Below, in pieces: positions 8,543-17,159 of a stretch of 64,000 nt of DNA. Under the pieces are notes generated by a model. That model ran no database searches, had not been told where the DNA came from, and worked only from the letters and a program-made list of their open reading frames with translations. Within the stretch, counting starts at the first letter, position 1; every line of letters starts with the position of its first letter. Origin of the DNA: Pelagerythrobacter marinus. Its GTDB lineage: Bacteria; Pseudomonadota; Alphaproteobacteria; Sphingomonadales; Sphingomonadaceae. The stretch covers positions 310,001 to 374,000 of the forward strand of contig NZ_WTYO01000003.1 of assembly GCF_009827515.1 (NCBI RefSeq), given 5' to 3'. A program made the position numbers and the translations under genes.

Positions 8543-8872
8543 TCAGATTCCGAAGCTCGATCCGCAGCCGCAGCCGGCCGCCGCGTTGGGGTTTTCCACC
8601 CGGAAGGCCGCGCCGCCCAGCGATTCGACGAAATCGACCGTGCTGCCCGCGACGAGGTCGAGGCTGACCGGATCGACGACCAGGCGCACGCCGTCGGTCT
8701 CGCTCACGCTGTCGTCGGCGTCGGGCGCATCGGCCAGGTCGAAGCGGTACTGGAAGCCCGAACAGCCCCCGCCCTCGACCGAGAGGCGCAGGAGCGCCGG
8801 TTTCGACTGGCGCTCGGCGATCCAGGCGACTCGCTTCGCGGCGGCGGGGGTCAGGGAAGGAATATCGGCCAT
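8543..8872 (-). CDS. erpA: Iron-sulfur cluster insertion protein ErpA-like (HesB/IscA family)
   Basis: A-type carriers receive a cluster from the SUF scaffold and pass it to target enzymes. The 109-residue product has all three conserved Cys: one in EGGGCSGFQY (near residue 36) and two in the C-terminal GCGCGSSF. It is separate from the suf operon at 16692-23387, which encodes its own A-type carrier, so the cell has at least two. ErpA rather than IscA is chosen because it stands alone and has a typical ErpA-like C-terminus. Confidence 0.85.
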   Translation of the reverse strand: MADIPSLTPAAAKRVAWIAERQSKPALLRLSVEGGGCSGFQYRFDLADAPDADDSVSETDGVRLVVDPVSLDLVAGSTVDFVESLGGAAFRVENPNAAAGCGCGSSFGI

Positions 8873-8903
8873 GGACGGGATATGGGCGCTCCGGCCCGCG
8901 CCC

Positions 8904-9335
8904 TCAAGCCGTGCGGATGTAATCGCGCATCGCGGCCGCCTCGCGCTCGGCCTCGTCGATGCGCGACTTGACCAGGTCGCCGATCGAGATGAAGCCGCAC
9001 ATCACCTCGCCTTCCATCACCGGCAGGTGCCGGATGCGCCGCCGCGTCATCAGCGAAAGCGCCTCGTCCACCTTGGTCGCCGGGGTCGCGGTGATCGCCG
9101 GCGCCGTCATCACCTCGCGCACCGAGCGGTCGAGCGCGGCGCCGCCCTCTTCGGCCAGGCAGTAGAGCACGTCGCGTTCGGAAACGATCCCGGCGACGCG
9201 TCCCCCCTCCATCACCGGCAGGGCGCCGATCCGCCGCCGGGCGAGCGTCGCCACGACATCGCGCACCCGCGCGTCGGCATCGCACCGGACGATCTCGGCG
9301 CTCGAACGGCCTGCGATAAGCCTTGCTATCTCCAT
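8904..9335 (-). CDS. Tandem CBS-domain protein
   Basis: A 143-residue soluble protein made of two CBS motifs: residues ~20-65 (RDVVATLARRRIGALPVMEG...GIVSERDVLYCL) and ~85-130 (DEALSLMTRRRIRHLPVMEG...GFISIGDLVKSRI). CBS pairs bind adenosyl nucleotides and sense energy or redox state; no catalytic domain is attached, so the partner is unknown. The start is fixed by a strong AGGAGG ten nt before the ATG at 9335, not by the ATG 26 codons upstream. It is transcribed divergently from the small membrane protein at 9425. Confidence 0.85.
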   Translation of the reverse strand: MEIARLIAGRSSAEIVRCDADARVRDVVATLARRRIGALPVMEGGRVAGIVSERDVLYCLAEEGGAALDRSVREVMTAPAITATPATKVDEALSLMTRRRIRHLPVMEGEVMCGFISIGDLVKSRIDEAEREAAAMRDYIRTA

Positions 9336-9424
9336 GATATTCCACCTCCTCCGCGGAAAGGCGGAGGATGCCATGAAACGCGCGCCATTGCCAATCGCCG
9401 GCCGACGGCCCAAAGACGGGCCCC

Positions 9425-9718
9425 ATGGTACCGCCTTCCCCGCTCGACGATCCCGACAAGGCCGCGTTCGCCTGGGCGCGCTACAAGCGCCTGATGCGCG
9501 CCATGGTCCTGGTGACCCTGGTGGTCGTCGCGCTGGTCCTGGCCTATCTCTACCTGACCGACAGCGCGCACTCGTTCCATTTCTACATCGCCACCGCGCT
9601 CGGCGTGGGCGCGACGATGATGCTCACGGCGGCGCTGATGGGCCTGGTGTTCCTTTCCAGCGGCACCGGCCACGACGAGAGCGTGACCGACCTGACCGAG
9701 GACGAGCGCGAGCGCTGA
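9425..9718 (+). CDS. Small two-helix membrane protein, conserved hypothetical
   Basis: 97 residues with a charged N-terminus, two predicted membrane helices (about 27-47, AMVLVTLVVVALVLAYLYL; and 53-77, FYIATALGVGATMMLTAAL) and a hydrophilic acidic tail ending DLTEDERER. I do not recognise a named family. It is divergent from the CBS gene and converges on the acyl-CoA ligase gene with a 12-nt gap. No function can be assigned. Confidence 0.7.
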   Translation: MVPPSPLDDPDKAAFAWARYKRLMRAMVLVTLVVVALVLAYLYLTDSAHSFHFYIATALGVGATMMLTAALMGLVFLSSGTGHDESVTDLTEDERER

Positions 9719-9730
9719 TCCCCGCCCGGC

Positions 9731-11536
9731 TCAGTGCCGGTACAGCGCGTCGAGACGCGGCCCGTAGCGTTCGCGGATCTTGTGCCGGCGGATTTTCATC
9801 GACGGCGTCATTTCCTCGTTCTCGATCGTGAACGGCTCGTCCGCGAAGGCGAACTGGCGGATTTTCTCGATCACCGACAGCTCGCGGTTCACCTCGTCGA
9901 TCACCGCGCGGATCGCGCTGCGGAAGGCGGGCAGGTCCTGCAGCGCCGGCAGGTCGAACTTCTCGCCGTTCGCGCGCGCCCATTCGAGCGCCCATTCTGC
10001 ATCGGGCACGATCAGGCCGACGACATAGGGGCGCTTGTCGCCGCTCACCATCGCCTGCGCGATCTCGGGCCGCAGCGTCAGCATGCCTTCCAGCTTCTGC
10101 GGCGCGACATTGTCGCCCTTGTCGTTGACGATCATGTCCTTCTTGCGATCGGTGATCACGATCCGGCCTTTCTCGTCCAGGTGGCCGATATCGCCGGTGT
10201 GGAGCCAACCGTCCTTCAGCGCGCGCTCGGTCTCCGCCTTGTTCTGCCAGTAACCGTGCATGACCAGCTCGCCCCGGCAGAGGATCTCGCCGTCGTCGGC
10301 GATCGCGATCTCGACCCCGCGCAGCGGCGGGCCGACCGTGTGCATGGCAATCCCGGCGCGCGGGCGGTTGCAGCTGATGACGGGCCCGGCCTCGGTCTGG
10401 CCATATCCCTGCAGCATGGTCAGCCCCATCGACTGGAAGAACACGCCGACTTCCGGGTTGAGCGGCGCGCCGCCCGAAACCATCGCCTTGATGCGCCCGC
10501 CAAAACGCTGGCGGATCTTGGGCCGCAGCAGCCGTTCCAGCACGAAGTCGAGCGTCTTGTCGCCCAGGCGATAACGGCCTTCCGCCTTGCGCTGGCCGAG
10601 TGCGAGCGCGCGGTCCATCAGGGCCTTGGCCGCGCCGCCCTGCTTGTCCACCTGCTTCATGATCCGCTGGCGCAGGACCTCGAACAGGCGCGGGACGACG
10701 ACCATGATCGTCGGGCGCGTTTCCTCTATGTTGCTGGCCAATTTCTCCAGCCCCTCGGCATAGAAGATCTGCGCCCCCACGGCGATCGGCAGGCATTGCC
10801 CCCCCGTGTGCTCGTATGCGTGGCTGAGCGGCAGGAACGAGAGGAAGCGATCGTCCTCGTCGAGGCCGAAGTCGTTTGCCAGGATTTCCGCCGCGCCGGC
10901 GACGTTGCACAGGATTGCGCCGTGATGCTGCAGCACGCCGCGCGGCGCGCCGCCGGTGCCGCTGGTATAGATGATGCAGGCGGTGTCGGACCGGCCGACC
11001 GAGGTCATCCGCTTATCGACCGCCTCGCGCGCGGCGGCTGCATCGCCTTCGGTCATGGCCGACCAGCCGTGGCAGGTCAGGCTGCCCGACTGGTACTGGC
11101 GAATGCCGTCGATCGGGATCACGTGCTCGGCAATCCCGGTCCGCATGATCGCGGGCAGCAGCGGCTGCGACAGCTTCTCGGTCGAAACGATCACCGCGCG
11201 GGCGCCCGAGTTGTCGAGGATATGGACGTGGTCGCGCTCGGTATTGGTGACATAGGCGGGCACCGTCACGCAGCCGGCCGCCATGATCGCGAGGTCGGCG
11301 ATGCACCACTCGGGCCGGTTTTCCGATACCAGCATGACCCGGTCCCCGTCCTCGAGGCCGAGCCCGCGCAGGTTCTGGGCCAGGACGCAGACCGTTCGAG
11401 CCGCCTCGCGCCAGGACATCGTCTGCCAGGTGCCGTCGCGCTTCGCCCCCAGGAAGGGGGCGTCCCCCTTGGCGTCGGCGCGCCGGAGAAACAGTTCGAC
11501 GAGGTTGTTCGCCGCATCGATGTCAGACAATTGCAA
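9731..11536 (-). CDS. Long-chain fatty-acid--CoA ligase (AMP-forming)
   Basis: Activates a long-chain fatty acid to acyl-CoA through an acyl-adenylate, for degradation or lipid use. The ~601-residue protein resembles the FadD15/ACSL type. Adenylation motifs: YTSGTGGAPRGV (P-loop, with GA where TG is usual), QGYGQTEAGP, and GWLHTGDIGHLDEKG with downstream TDRKKDMIV. The best start is a TTG at 11536, nine nt after AGGAG; a second TTG lies two codons on, and an upstream in-frame ATG would add 29 unrelated residues. Only one copy is present and no beta-oxidation genes are near. Confidence 0.88.
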   Translation of the reverse strand: MQLSDIDAANNLVELFLRRADAKGDAPFLGAKRDGTWQTMSWREAARTVCVLAQNLRGLGLEDGDRVMLVSENRPEWCIADLAIMAAGCVTVPAYVTNTERDHVHILDNSGARAVIVSTEKLSQPLLPAIMRTGIAEHVIPIDGIRQYQSGSLTCHGWSAMTEGDAAAAREAVDKRMTSVGRSDTACIIYTSGTGGAPRGVLQHHGAILCNVAGAAEILANDFGLDEDDRFLSFLPLSHAYEHTGGQCLPIAVGAQIFYAEGLEKLASNIEETRPTIMVVVPRLFEVLRQRIMKQVDKQGGAAKALMDRALALGQRKAEGRYRLGDKTLDFVLERLLRPKIRQRFGGRIKAMVSGGAPLNPEVGVFFQSMGLTMLQGYGQTEAGPVISCNRPRAGIAMHTVGPPLRGVEIAIADDGEILCRGELVMHGYWQNKAETERALKDGWLHTGDIGHLDEKGRIVITDRKKDMIVNDKGDNVAPQKLEGMLTLRPEIAQAMVSGDKRPYVVGLIVPDAEWALEWARANGEKFDLPALQDLPAFRSAIRAVIDEVNRELSVIEKIRQFAFADEPFTIENEEMTPSMKIRRHKIRERYGPRLDALYRH

Positions 11537-11672
11537 GGCTAGGGGCTCCTGATCCCGCGTCCGGCTTCGTCGTGGCCGGTCGCGCTGAATTACGCGCCTG
11601 CCGCGGCGCCAGCAAGCCTGCATCGGGGCCGCGCGGTGGCATGAGCGGTGGCACGGGCGCGGGGCGCGCGGG

Positions 11673-13415
11673 TCAGGGGACCACGATCTGCGCGGCGATC
11701 CGCGGATCGCGCGCCGGCGTCCACTTGCCGTCGCGATAGAGGACCGCGTTGGCCTTCAGCCCCACTTCGCGGGCGGTCACCGTTTCGTGCCCCAGCGCGC
11801 GCAGCCGCGGGATCGCCCGTTCGAGCCAGGTGCCCTTTTCCACCAGCACGGCGTCGCCGTAAGCCATGGCGAAAGGCAGGGCGAGCGCGGCCTCGGCGTC
11901 GAGGCCGAAATCGATCACGCCGACGATGCTGCGCGCGGTCTGGACCGGGATCGTGCTGCCGCCGGCCGCGCCGATCGCCAGGACGGGCCGGCCCTGCGGG
12001 TCCCAGACCACCATCGGCGCCATCGAGCTGCGCGGCCGCTTGCCCGGCTCGACCCGGTTGGCGACCAGGCGCCCCTCGACCGTGGGCGAGCGGCTGAAAT
12101 CGGTCAGCTCGTTGTTGAGGAAGAACCCGCCGCTCATCAGGCCCGAGCCGAAGGCGCTCTCGATGGTGGAAGTATAGCTGACCATCGTGTTCGCGCCATC
12201 GACCACCGCGAAGTGCGACGTGCCGCGCTCTTCCGGCTCGTCGCCGTCGGCCAGGGCACGCGGGGCGCCTTCGGGGACCCCGGCGGCGACGGTCGCCATC
12301 GTCGCGTCGGGCGCGATCAGCGCGCTGCGCCGCGCGAGGTAGCCCGGATCGACGAGGCCCGCGACCGGCACCGATACGAAATCGGCATCGGCCAGGTACA
12401 GCTCGCGGTCGGCATAGGCGAGGCGCTGCGATTCGACGAAGAGGTGCCAGGTCACCGGGTTGTCCACGCCGAGCGCGGCAAGGTCGAAGCGTTCGAGCTG
12501 GCCGAGGATCTGCAGCACGGCGACGCCGCCCGACGTGGGCGGGCCCATCCCGCAGATGCGATAATCGCGGTAGGTCCCGCAGACCGCGTCGCGCGCCCTG
12601 GCCTCGTAGGCGGCGAGATCGCCCGCGGTCATCGCGCCCGCGCGCGGCGTCTCGGCGGCGACCGTCGCGGCGAGGGACGCTGCCCGCTCGCCGTGATAGA
12701 AGGCCTCGGGCCCGCCGGCGGCGATCGCTTCCAGCGTCTCGGCCAGCGCCGCGTTCACCACCAGGTGCCCGGCGGGGTGCGGAGTGCCCTGGGCATCGAA
12801 GAACAGCGCGCGCCCTTGCGCGGTCCAGCCCGCCCGCTCGGCCGTTCCGGCCAGCGAGCGGTGGAGCCGCGGGGTCATGCGGAACCCGTCGCGCGCCAGC
12901 TCTATCGCCGGTTCGAACAGCCGGGCCCAGGGCAGCCTGCCATGTTGCCGGTGCGCCAGCGCGGCCAGCGCGACATTGCCCGGGACGCCGACGCTGAGCC
13001 CGCTCCTGACCGATTCGGAAAAGGGCGGGACTTCGCCGTTCTCGTCGAGGAACCAGTCGGGCGTCGCCCCGGCCGGCGCGGTTTCGCGCCCGTCGAAGGT
13101 TTCCACGGTGCCATCGGCCGTGCCGCGAACGAGGAAGCCCCCGCCGCCGATGCCCGAGCTTTGCGGTTCCACCACGGTCAGCGCCAGCATCGTCGCGATC
13201 GCCGCGTCGGTCGCGCTGCCACCGGCGCGCAGCATGGCGAGGCCGGCGGCCTCGGCGCGCGGGTCGGCGGCGCTGACCGTCCCGGCCACGCCGGCGGCGG
13301 AAGCGGGCGGCAGGTCGGCCGGGGTGGGCGCGGACGCGGATGCCGGCGGGGGCGGCGCGGTGCAGGCGGCGAGCGGGAGGAGGGCGGCGAGCGACAGGAT
13401 GGCGTGGCGGATCAT
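11673..13415 (-). CDS. ggt: Gamma-glutamyltransferase, lipoprotein precursor
   Basis: Cleaves or transfers the gamma-glutamyl group of glutathione in the periplasm; the precursor self-cleaves into two subunits. The 580-residue protein has a lipoprotein signal (MIRHAILSLAALLPLAAC). The autoprocessing nucleophile is the Thr of ERGTSHFAVVDGANTMVSYT, and the small subunit has GSGLMSGGFFLNNE and a PRSSMAPMVV segment. The ATG at 13415 is the start because the lipobox follows directly. It lies 10 nt after pyrD on the same strand, so co-transcription is likely. Confidence 0.92.
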   Translation of the reverse strand: MIRHAILSLAALLPLAACTAPPPPASASAPTPADLPPASAAGVAGTVSAADPRAEAAGLAMLRAGGSATDAAIATMLALTVVEPQSSGIGGGGFLVRGTADGTVETFDGRETAPAGATPDWFLDENGEVPPFSESVRSGLSVGVPGNVALAALAHRQHGRLPWARLFEPAIELARDGFRMTPRLHRSLAGTAERAGWTAQGRALFFDAQGTPHPAGHLVVNAALAETLEAIAAGGPEAFYHGERAASLAATVAAETPRAGAMTAGDLAAYEARARDAVCGTYRDYRICGMGPPTSGGVAVLQILGQLERFDLAALGVDNPVTWHLFVESQRLAYADRELYLADADFVSVPVAGLVDPGYLARRSALIAPDATMATVAAGVPEGAPRALADGDEPEERGTSHFAVVDGANTMVSYTSTIESAFGSGLMSGGFFLNNELTDFSRSPTVEGRLVANRVEPGKRPRSSMAPMVVWDPQGRPVLAIGAAGGSTIPVQTARSIVGVIDFGLDAEAALALPFAMAYGDAVLVEKGTWLERAIPRLRALGHETVTAREVGLKANAVLYRDGKWTPARDPRIAAQIVVP

Positions 13416-13425
13416 GCCTGCCGGG

Positions 13426-14454
13426 CTATTCGCTCCCGACCGCCTCGGCAAGCGTTGCAAAGCCCTCGCGCCGCATCAGCGTTTCCAGCCCGCGAACGAT
13501 GCCGCGGGCAATCCCGGGCCCGCGGTAGACCATGGCGCTGTAAAGCTGGACCAGGCTGGCCCCGGCGCGGATGCGGGCCCAGGCGTCCTGCGCGCTGGCG
13601 ATCCCGCCCACGCCGACGAGCGGGATCGCGCCGCCGGTCGCCGAACGGAAATCGCGCAGGCGCTGCTGCGCCAGGTCGCGCAGCGGGGCGCCCGACAGGC
13701 CGCCGGCTTCGCCCGCGTGGGGGGAGGCGAGCGCGGGGCGCGAGATCGTCGTGTTCGACACGATCAGCGCGCCCAGTTGCCGTTCCAGCGCGATCCGCGC
13801 GATCGCGTCGATATCCGCCGGCTCGAGGTCGGGCGCGACCTTGAGGAAGACCGGCGGGCCCGCCTCGGGCCGCGCCGCCAGGACCGCGTCCAGCAGCGCG
13901 ACGAGCGCGCTCTCGTCCTGCAGCGCGCGCAGGCCCGGGGTGTTGGGGCTGGATATGTTGACCGTGAGATAGCTGGCCCAGGGCGCGAAACGGCGCGTCA
14001 GCGCGACGTAATCGGCGATGCGATCGGGCGAATCCTTGTTCGCCCCGATGTTGATGCCGAGGATTCCGGCGCGCGCGCCCCGGCGGCGAAGCCGTGCCTC
14101 GGCCGCCGCGGCCCCGCCGTTGTTGAAGCCCATGCGATTGATCACCGCGCGGTCTTCCTCCAGCCGGAACAGGCGCGGGCGCGGGTTGCCGGCCTGCGGT
14201 CGCGGGGTGATCGAGCCGACTTCGACCGAGCCGAAGCCGAGGCCCAGGACCGCGTCGGGCACTTCGGCATCCTTGTCGAAGCCCGCGGCCATTCCCACCG
14301 GGTTGGGGAACGAAAGGCCGGCAACCTCGATCCCGAGCGGCCCGCCCGCCTGCGGCCTGCGCGCGGGGGCGACCTTCAGCGCCGCGATCGTCGTGCGATG
14401 CGCGGTTTCGGGGTCGAGGGCGAACAGCGCGGGGCGGACGAGGCGGAACAGCAT
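13426..14454 (-). CDS. pyrD: Dihydroorotate dehydrogenase, quinone-dependent (class 2)
   Basis: Oxidises dihydroorotate to orotate at the inner membrane with quinone as acceptor, the fourth step of pyrimidine synthesis. The 342-residue protein has the class 2 N-terminal extension (MLFRLVRPALFALDPETAH), FMN-site sequences (GMAAGFDKDAEVPD; GSITPRPQAGNPRPR), and the Ser catalytic base in NISSPNTPGLR. It is divergent from the DUF885 gene and followed by ggt. A candidate promoter is listed separately. Confidence 0.95.
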   Translation of the reverse strand: MLFRLVRPALFALDPETAHRTTIAALKVAPARRPQAGGPLGIEVAGLSFPNPVGMAAGFDKDAEVPDAVLGLGFGSVEVGSITPRPQAGNPRPRLFRLEEDRAVINRMGFNNGGAAAAEARLRRRGARAGILGINIGANKDSPDRIADYVALTRRFAPWASYLTVNISSPNTPGLRALQDESALVALLDAVLAARPEAGPPVFLKVAPDLEPADIDAIARIALERQLGALIVSNTTISRPALASPHAGEAGGLSGAPLRDLAQQRLRDFRSATGGAIPLVGVGGIASAQDAWARIRAGASLVQLYSAMVYRGPGIARGIVRGLETLMRREGFATLAEAVGSE

Positions 14455-14520
14455 GGGCCGATGCCTATGGCAAGTGGCCGCATCGCTGTCGACCGGGGCC
14501 GGCTGCCGACACAATTTTGC

Positions 14521-14549
14521 AACATAATTTCTCCGCCCGGCTGTCGCAA
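14521..14549 (-). promoter_or_regulatory. pyrD: Candidate pyrD promoter
   Basis: Read on the minus strand, TTGCGA (14549-14544) and TATGTT (14526-14521) are separated by 17 nt, a fair sigma70-type match, about 65 nt before the pyrD start codon. Confidence 0.4.
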
Positions 14550-14638
14550 ACATACAATCGTTCGCAGGCGACTCGTCTAGAGGAGCTTTGCGACCCGAAG
14601 GGCCCGGCGCCACCCGGCGCGGGGTTCTTGCCTTTTGC

Positions 14639-14674
14639 GGGGCGGTGCCGCTTTGCCGGCGCCGCCCCCTTTTT
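14639..14674 (+). terminator. Intrinsic terminator in the 5' leader of the DUF885 gene
   Basis: GGGGCGGTGCCG (14639-14650) pairs with CGGCGCCGCCCC (14657-14668) over 12 bp with one G-U wobble, around the loop CTTTGC. It is followed by C and five T (14670-14674). It faces the plus strand 65 nt before the DUF885 start and no plus-strand gene ends upstream of it, so it could act as an attenuator or end a short RNA. See findings. Confidence 0.6.
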
Positions 14675-14738
14675 GTCCGGCTGGCCAGCGGGCGATTTTC
14701 GCGCCACAAGCCCGGTGGATGGAACAAGGAGGTCGCAG

Positions 14739-16577
14739 ATGACGAAGACGAAACGGCTGGTCGCGCTCGGCGTATCGGTTGCCGCCCTGGCGATGGCGGG
14801 TGGCGCCCAGGCCCAGACACAGGCACAGGAAGCGGGCGCCGCCGACGCGCAGGCGCGGCAGGTCATCGTCCTGCCGGGGCCCGAGGCGGGGATCGATGCC
14901 CTGTTCGAAGCCTACGACGAGGCCCAGCTCTCGCTCTCCCCGCTGTCCAAGGCCTACCGCGGCATCCGCGACGAGGACTATGGCGAATGGGGCGACGTCA
15001 GCGATGCGGCGGAACGGCGCCAGCACGAGCTGCTCCAGGCGGCGGCCGAAACGATGCGGGCGAACTTCGACCCCGATGCCCTGCCCCCGCAGGATGCGCT
15101 GAGCTATCGCCTGTTCGATGCAATGGCGAAGCGGCGCGCCTCGCTCTTCGCCTTTCGCGACTATGGCTATATCTTCGACCAGATGAACGGCGCGCAGAGC
15201 GAGCTGCCGGCCTTCCTCATCAATATCCACTCGGTGGCCGACGTGCAGCAGGCGCGCGACTACATCAGCCGGATCAAGCGGCTCGGCCCGGTGCTCGATA
15301 CCCTCGTGGCCGAATCGCGCGAACGCGCGGCGGAAGGGATCATGCCGCCCGACTGGGTCTATCCCTACGTCATCTCGGACATCGAGAACCTGCTGGGTGC
15401 CGGCGCGGACAACGCCGTGCTCGAAGACTTCGAAGGCAAGGTGGCCGCGCTCGACCTGCCGCCGGCCGAGCGGGCGGACCTGGTCGCCCGGGCGCACCAG
15501 GCCTGGGACGTGTCGGCCCGCCCGGCCTATCGGCGCCTGCTCGCCGAAATGCGCCGCCAGCAGCCGATGGCGCCGACGCAGGACGGCGTGTGGCGGTTCG
15601 AACGCGGCGACGAATACTATGCCGCCCTGCTCGCCAACTACACGACGACCGATCTCACCGCGGACGAGATTCACCAGATCGGGCTCGACAACGTCGCCCG
15701 GATCCACCGCGAGATGCGGGCGATCATGGACCAGGTCGGTTTCGAGGGAACGCTGCAGGATTTCTTCCACCACGCGCGCACCGATCCGCGGTTCTACTAC
15801 GAAACGCGCGAGGAGTACCTGGCCGACGTGGAGAAGCACCGCGTCGCGATCGAGCGGGTGCTGCCCGATTTCTTCGCCACCCTGCCGACCGACCCGATGG
15901 TGGTGAAACCGGTCGAGGCCTTCCGCGAGAAGAGCGCGGGCAAGGCTTTCTATTCGCGCCCCGCGCCCGACGGGTCGCGCCCCGGCACTTATTACGTCAA
16001 TCTCTACAACCTCAACGACATGAGCCGGAACGAGCTGGAGGCGCTGTTCTACCACGAGGGGCTGCCGGGCCATCATCTCCAGCTCTCGATCCAGACGCAG
16101 CTGGGCGACGTGCCGGCCTTCCGCCGGTTCGGCGGGATCACCGCCTATTCCGAGGGGTGGGGCCTCTATGCCGAGGAACTGGGCAAGGACATGGGCTTCT
16201 ACACCGATCCCTATTCCGATTTCGGCCGGCTGGGGATGGAACTGTGGAGAGCCTGTCGGCTGGTTGTCGATACCGGCCTGCACCACAAGCGCTGGAGCCG
16301 GGAGGAGGCGATCGCCTACCTGACCGAGAACACCCCCAACCCCGAGGGCGACATCCGCAAGGCGATCGAACGCTATGCCGTCTATCCCGGGCAGGCGACC
16401 GCCTACATGATCGGCAAGCTCAAGATCATGGAGCTGCGCGAAAGTGCGCGTGCGCAGCTGGGCGAGCGGTTCGACATTCGCGGGTTCCACGACGCGATCC
16501 TGAAGAGCGGCCCGGTCCCGCTGTCGATCATGGAGGAGAACGTCGAGGCCTGGGTCGCCTCGCAGAAGGGGGCCTGA
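14739..16577 (+). CDS. DUF885 family metallo-hydrolase, exported
   Basis: A 612-residue protein with a signal peptide (MTKTKRLVALGVSVAALAMAGGAQAQ). The DUF885 domain fills the rest; its zinc-type motif is YHEGLPGHHLQL (near residue 440) with the later GGITAYSEGWGLYAEELG. DUF885 proteins are thought to be carboxypeptidase-like peptidases, but few are characterised. AAGGAGGT seven nt before the ATG fixes the start. Periplasmic peptide hydrolysis is the likely role, by inference. A terminator hairpin precedes the gene and two hairpins follow it. Confidence 0.88.
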   Translation: MTKTKRLVALGVSVAALAMAGGAQAQTQAQEAGAADAQARQVIVLPGPEAGIDALFEAYDEAQLSLSPLSKAYRGIRDEDYGEWGDVSDAAERRQHELLQAAAETMRANFDPDALPPQDALSYRLFDAMAKRRASLFAFRDYGYIFDQMNGAQSELPAFLINIHSVADVQQARDYISRIKRLGPVLDTLVAESRERAAEGIMPPDWVYPYVISDIENLLGAGADNAVLEDFEGKVAALDLPPAERADLVARAHQAWDVSARPAYRRLLAEMRRQQPMAPTQDGVWRFERGDEYYAALLANYTTTDLTADEIHQIGLDNVARIHREMRAIMDQVGFEGTLQDFFHHARTDPRFYYETREEYLADVEKHRVAIERVLPDFFATLPTDPMVVKPVEAFREKSAGKAFYSRPAPDGSRPGTYYVNLYNLNDMSRNELEALFYHEGLPGHHLQLSIQTQLGDVPAFRRFGGITAYSEGWGLYAEELGKDMGFYTDPYSDFGRLGMELWRACRLVVDTGLHHKRWSREEAIAYLTENTPNPEGDIRKAIERYAVYPGQATAYMIGKLKIMELRESARAQLGERFDIRGFHDAILKSGPVPLSIMEENVEAWVASQKGA

Positions 16578-16620
16578 GCCGGCGGGGCCGGGCCCGGCCA
16601 CTCGCTAACGACTCGCAACT

Positions 16621-16644
16621 GGCGGTTTTCCGTTGAAAACCGCC
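16621..16644 (+). terminator. Perfect inverted repeat after the DUF885 gene
   Basis: GGCGGTTTTC (16621-16630), loop CGTT, GAAAACCGCC (16635-16644): a 10-bp perfect stem. No T-run follows, so it is a weak or Rho-assisted terminator, an RNA-stabilising hairpin, or a protein site upstream of the suf regulator. Confidence 0.4.
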
Positions 16645-16660
16645 GCCGCGGCCCATACCT

Positions 16661-16689
16661 GCAAATCGGAACGAAAAGGTCCGATTTGC
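16661..16689 (+). promoter_or_regulatory. Inverted repeat in the suf leader, ending 2 nt before the regulator start codon
   Basis: GCAAATCGGA (16661-16670) and TCCGATTTGC (16680-16689) form a perfect 10-bp stem around ACGAAAAGG. The loop carries the only purine-rich ribosome-binding candidate for the ATG at 16692. It may be an autoregulatory operator or an RNA hairpin that presents or hides the ribosome site. Confidence 0.5.
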
Positions 16690-16691
16690 CG

Positions 16692-17159
16692 ATGCGACTG
16701 TCCAACCTGGCCGACTATGCCGTCGTGACGATGAGCGCCGCCGCACGCCATTGCGGCGGCGAACGCACGAGCGCGGCCGAGCTGGCGGCCGAAACCGGCC
16801 TTCCGGCGCCGACGGTCGCCAAGCTGGTCAGCCGCCTTTCCGCTGCCGGGCTCCTGCGCTCGGTGCGCGGGGCCGGCGGCGGGCTGCAGCTCGCCCGGCC
16901 GGCGGCGGCGATCACGCTGGCGGACATCATCGAGGCGGTCGAAGGCCCGATTGCGCTGACCCAGTGCGTCGAGGGCGACGATTGCGCGGTCGATCACACC
17001 TGCAGCGTCAAGCCGCACTGGCCGATCGTCAATGCCGCCCTTCGCGGGGCGCTTGCCGGCATTCCGCTGACGCAGCTTGCCGCCGGTCCCGTGCCGGCGG
17101 GCGCCGTCGGGCGGGCATCTCCCGCGCGCGAAAACACTCTATCCGGAACATCTGCATGA
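16692..17159 (+). CDS. Rrf2 family SUF operon regulator (IscR-like, [2Fe-2S])
   Basis: A 155-residue winged-helix repressor of the Rrf2/IscR family, expected to sense Fe-S supply and autoregulate the suf operon. It opens [12 protein letters not shown], the family helix, followed by the recognition region [17 protein letters not shown]. Three Cys with C-x5-C-x5-C spacing ([13 protein letters not shown], residues ~97-109) match the IscR cluster ligands. The ATG at 16692 is chosen over an in-frame TTG six nt upstream. Its stop overlaps sufB by 4 nt. Confidence 0.92.
   Translation: MRLSNLADYAVVTMSAAARHCGGERTSAAELAAETGLPAPTVAKLVSRLSAAGLLRSVRGAGGGLQLARPAAAITLADIIEAVEGPIALTQCVEGDDCAVDHTCSVKPHWPIVNAALRGALAGIPLTQLAAGPVPAGAVGRASPARENTLSGTSA

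Noticed and set aside
14577-16601. A 674-codon antisense frame over the DUF885 gene, and a similar 602-codon frame over the acyl-CoA ligase (9734-11542)
   Set aside because: Both mirror a strong gene on the other strand and have no ribosome site or recognisable domain.
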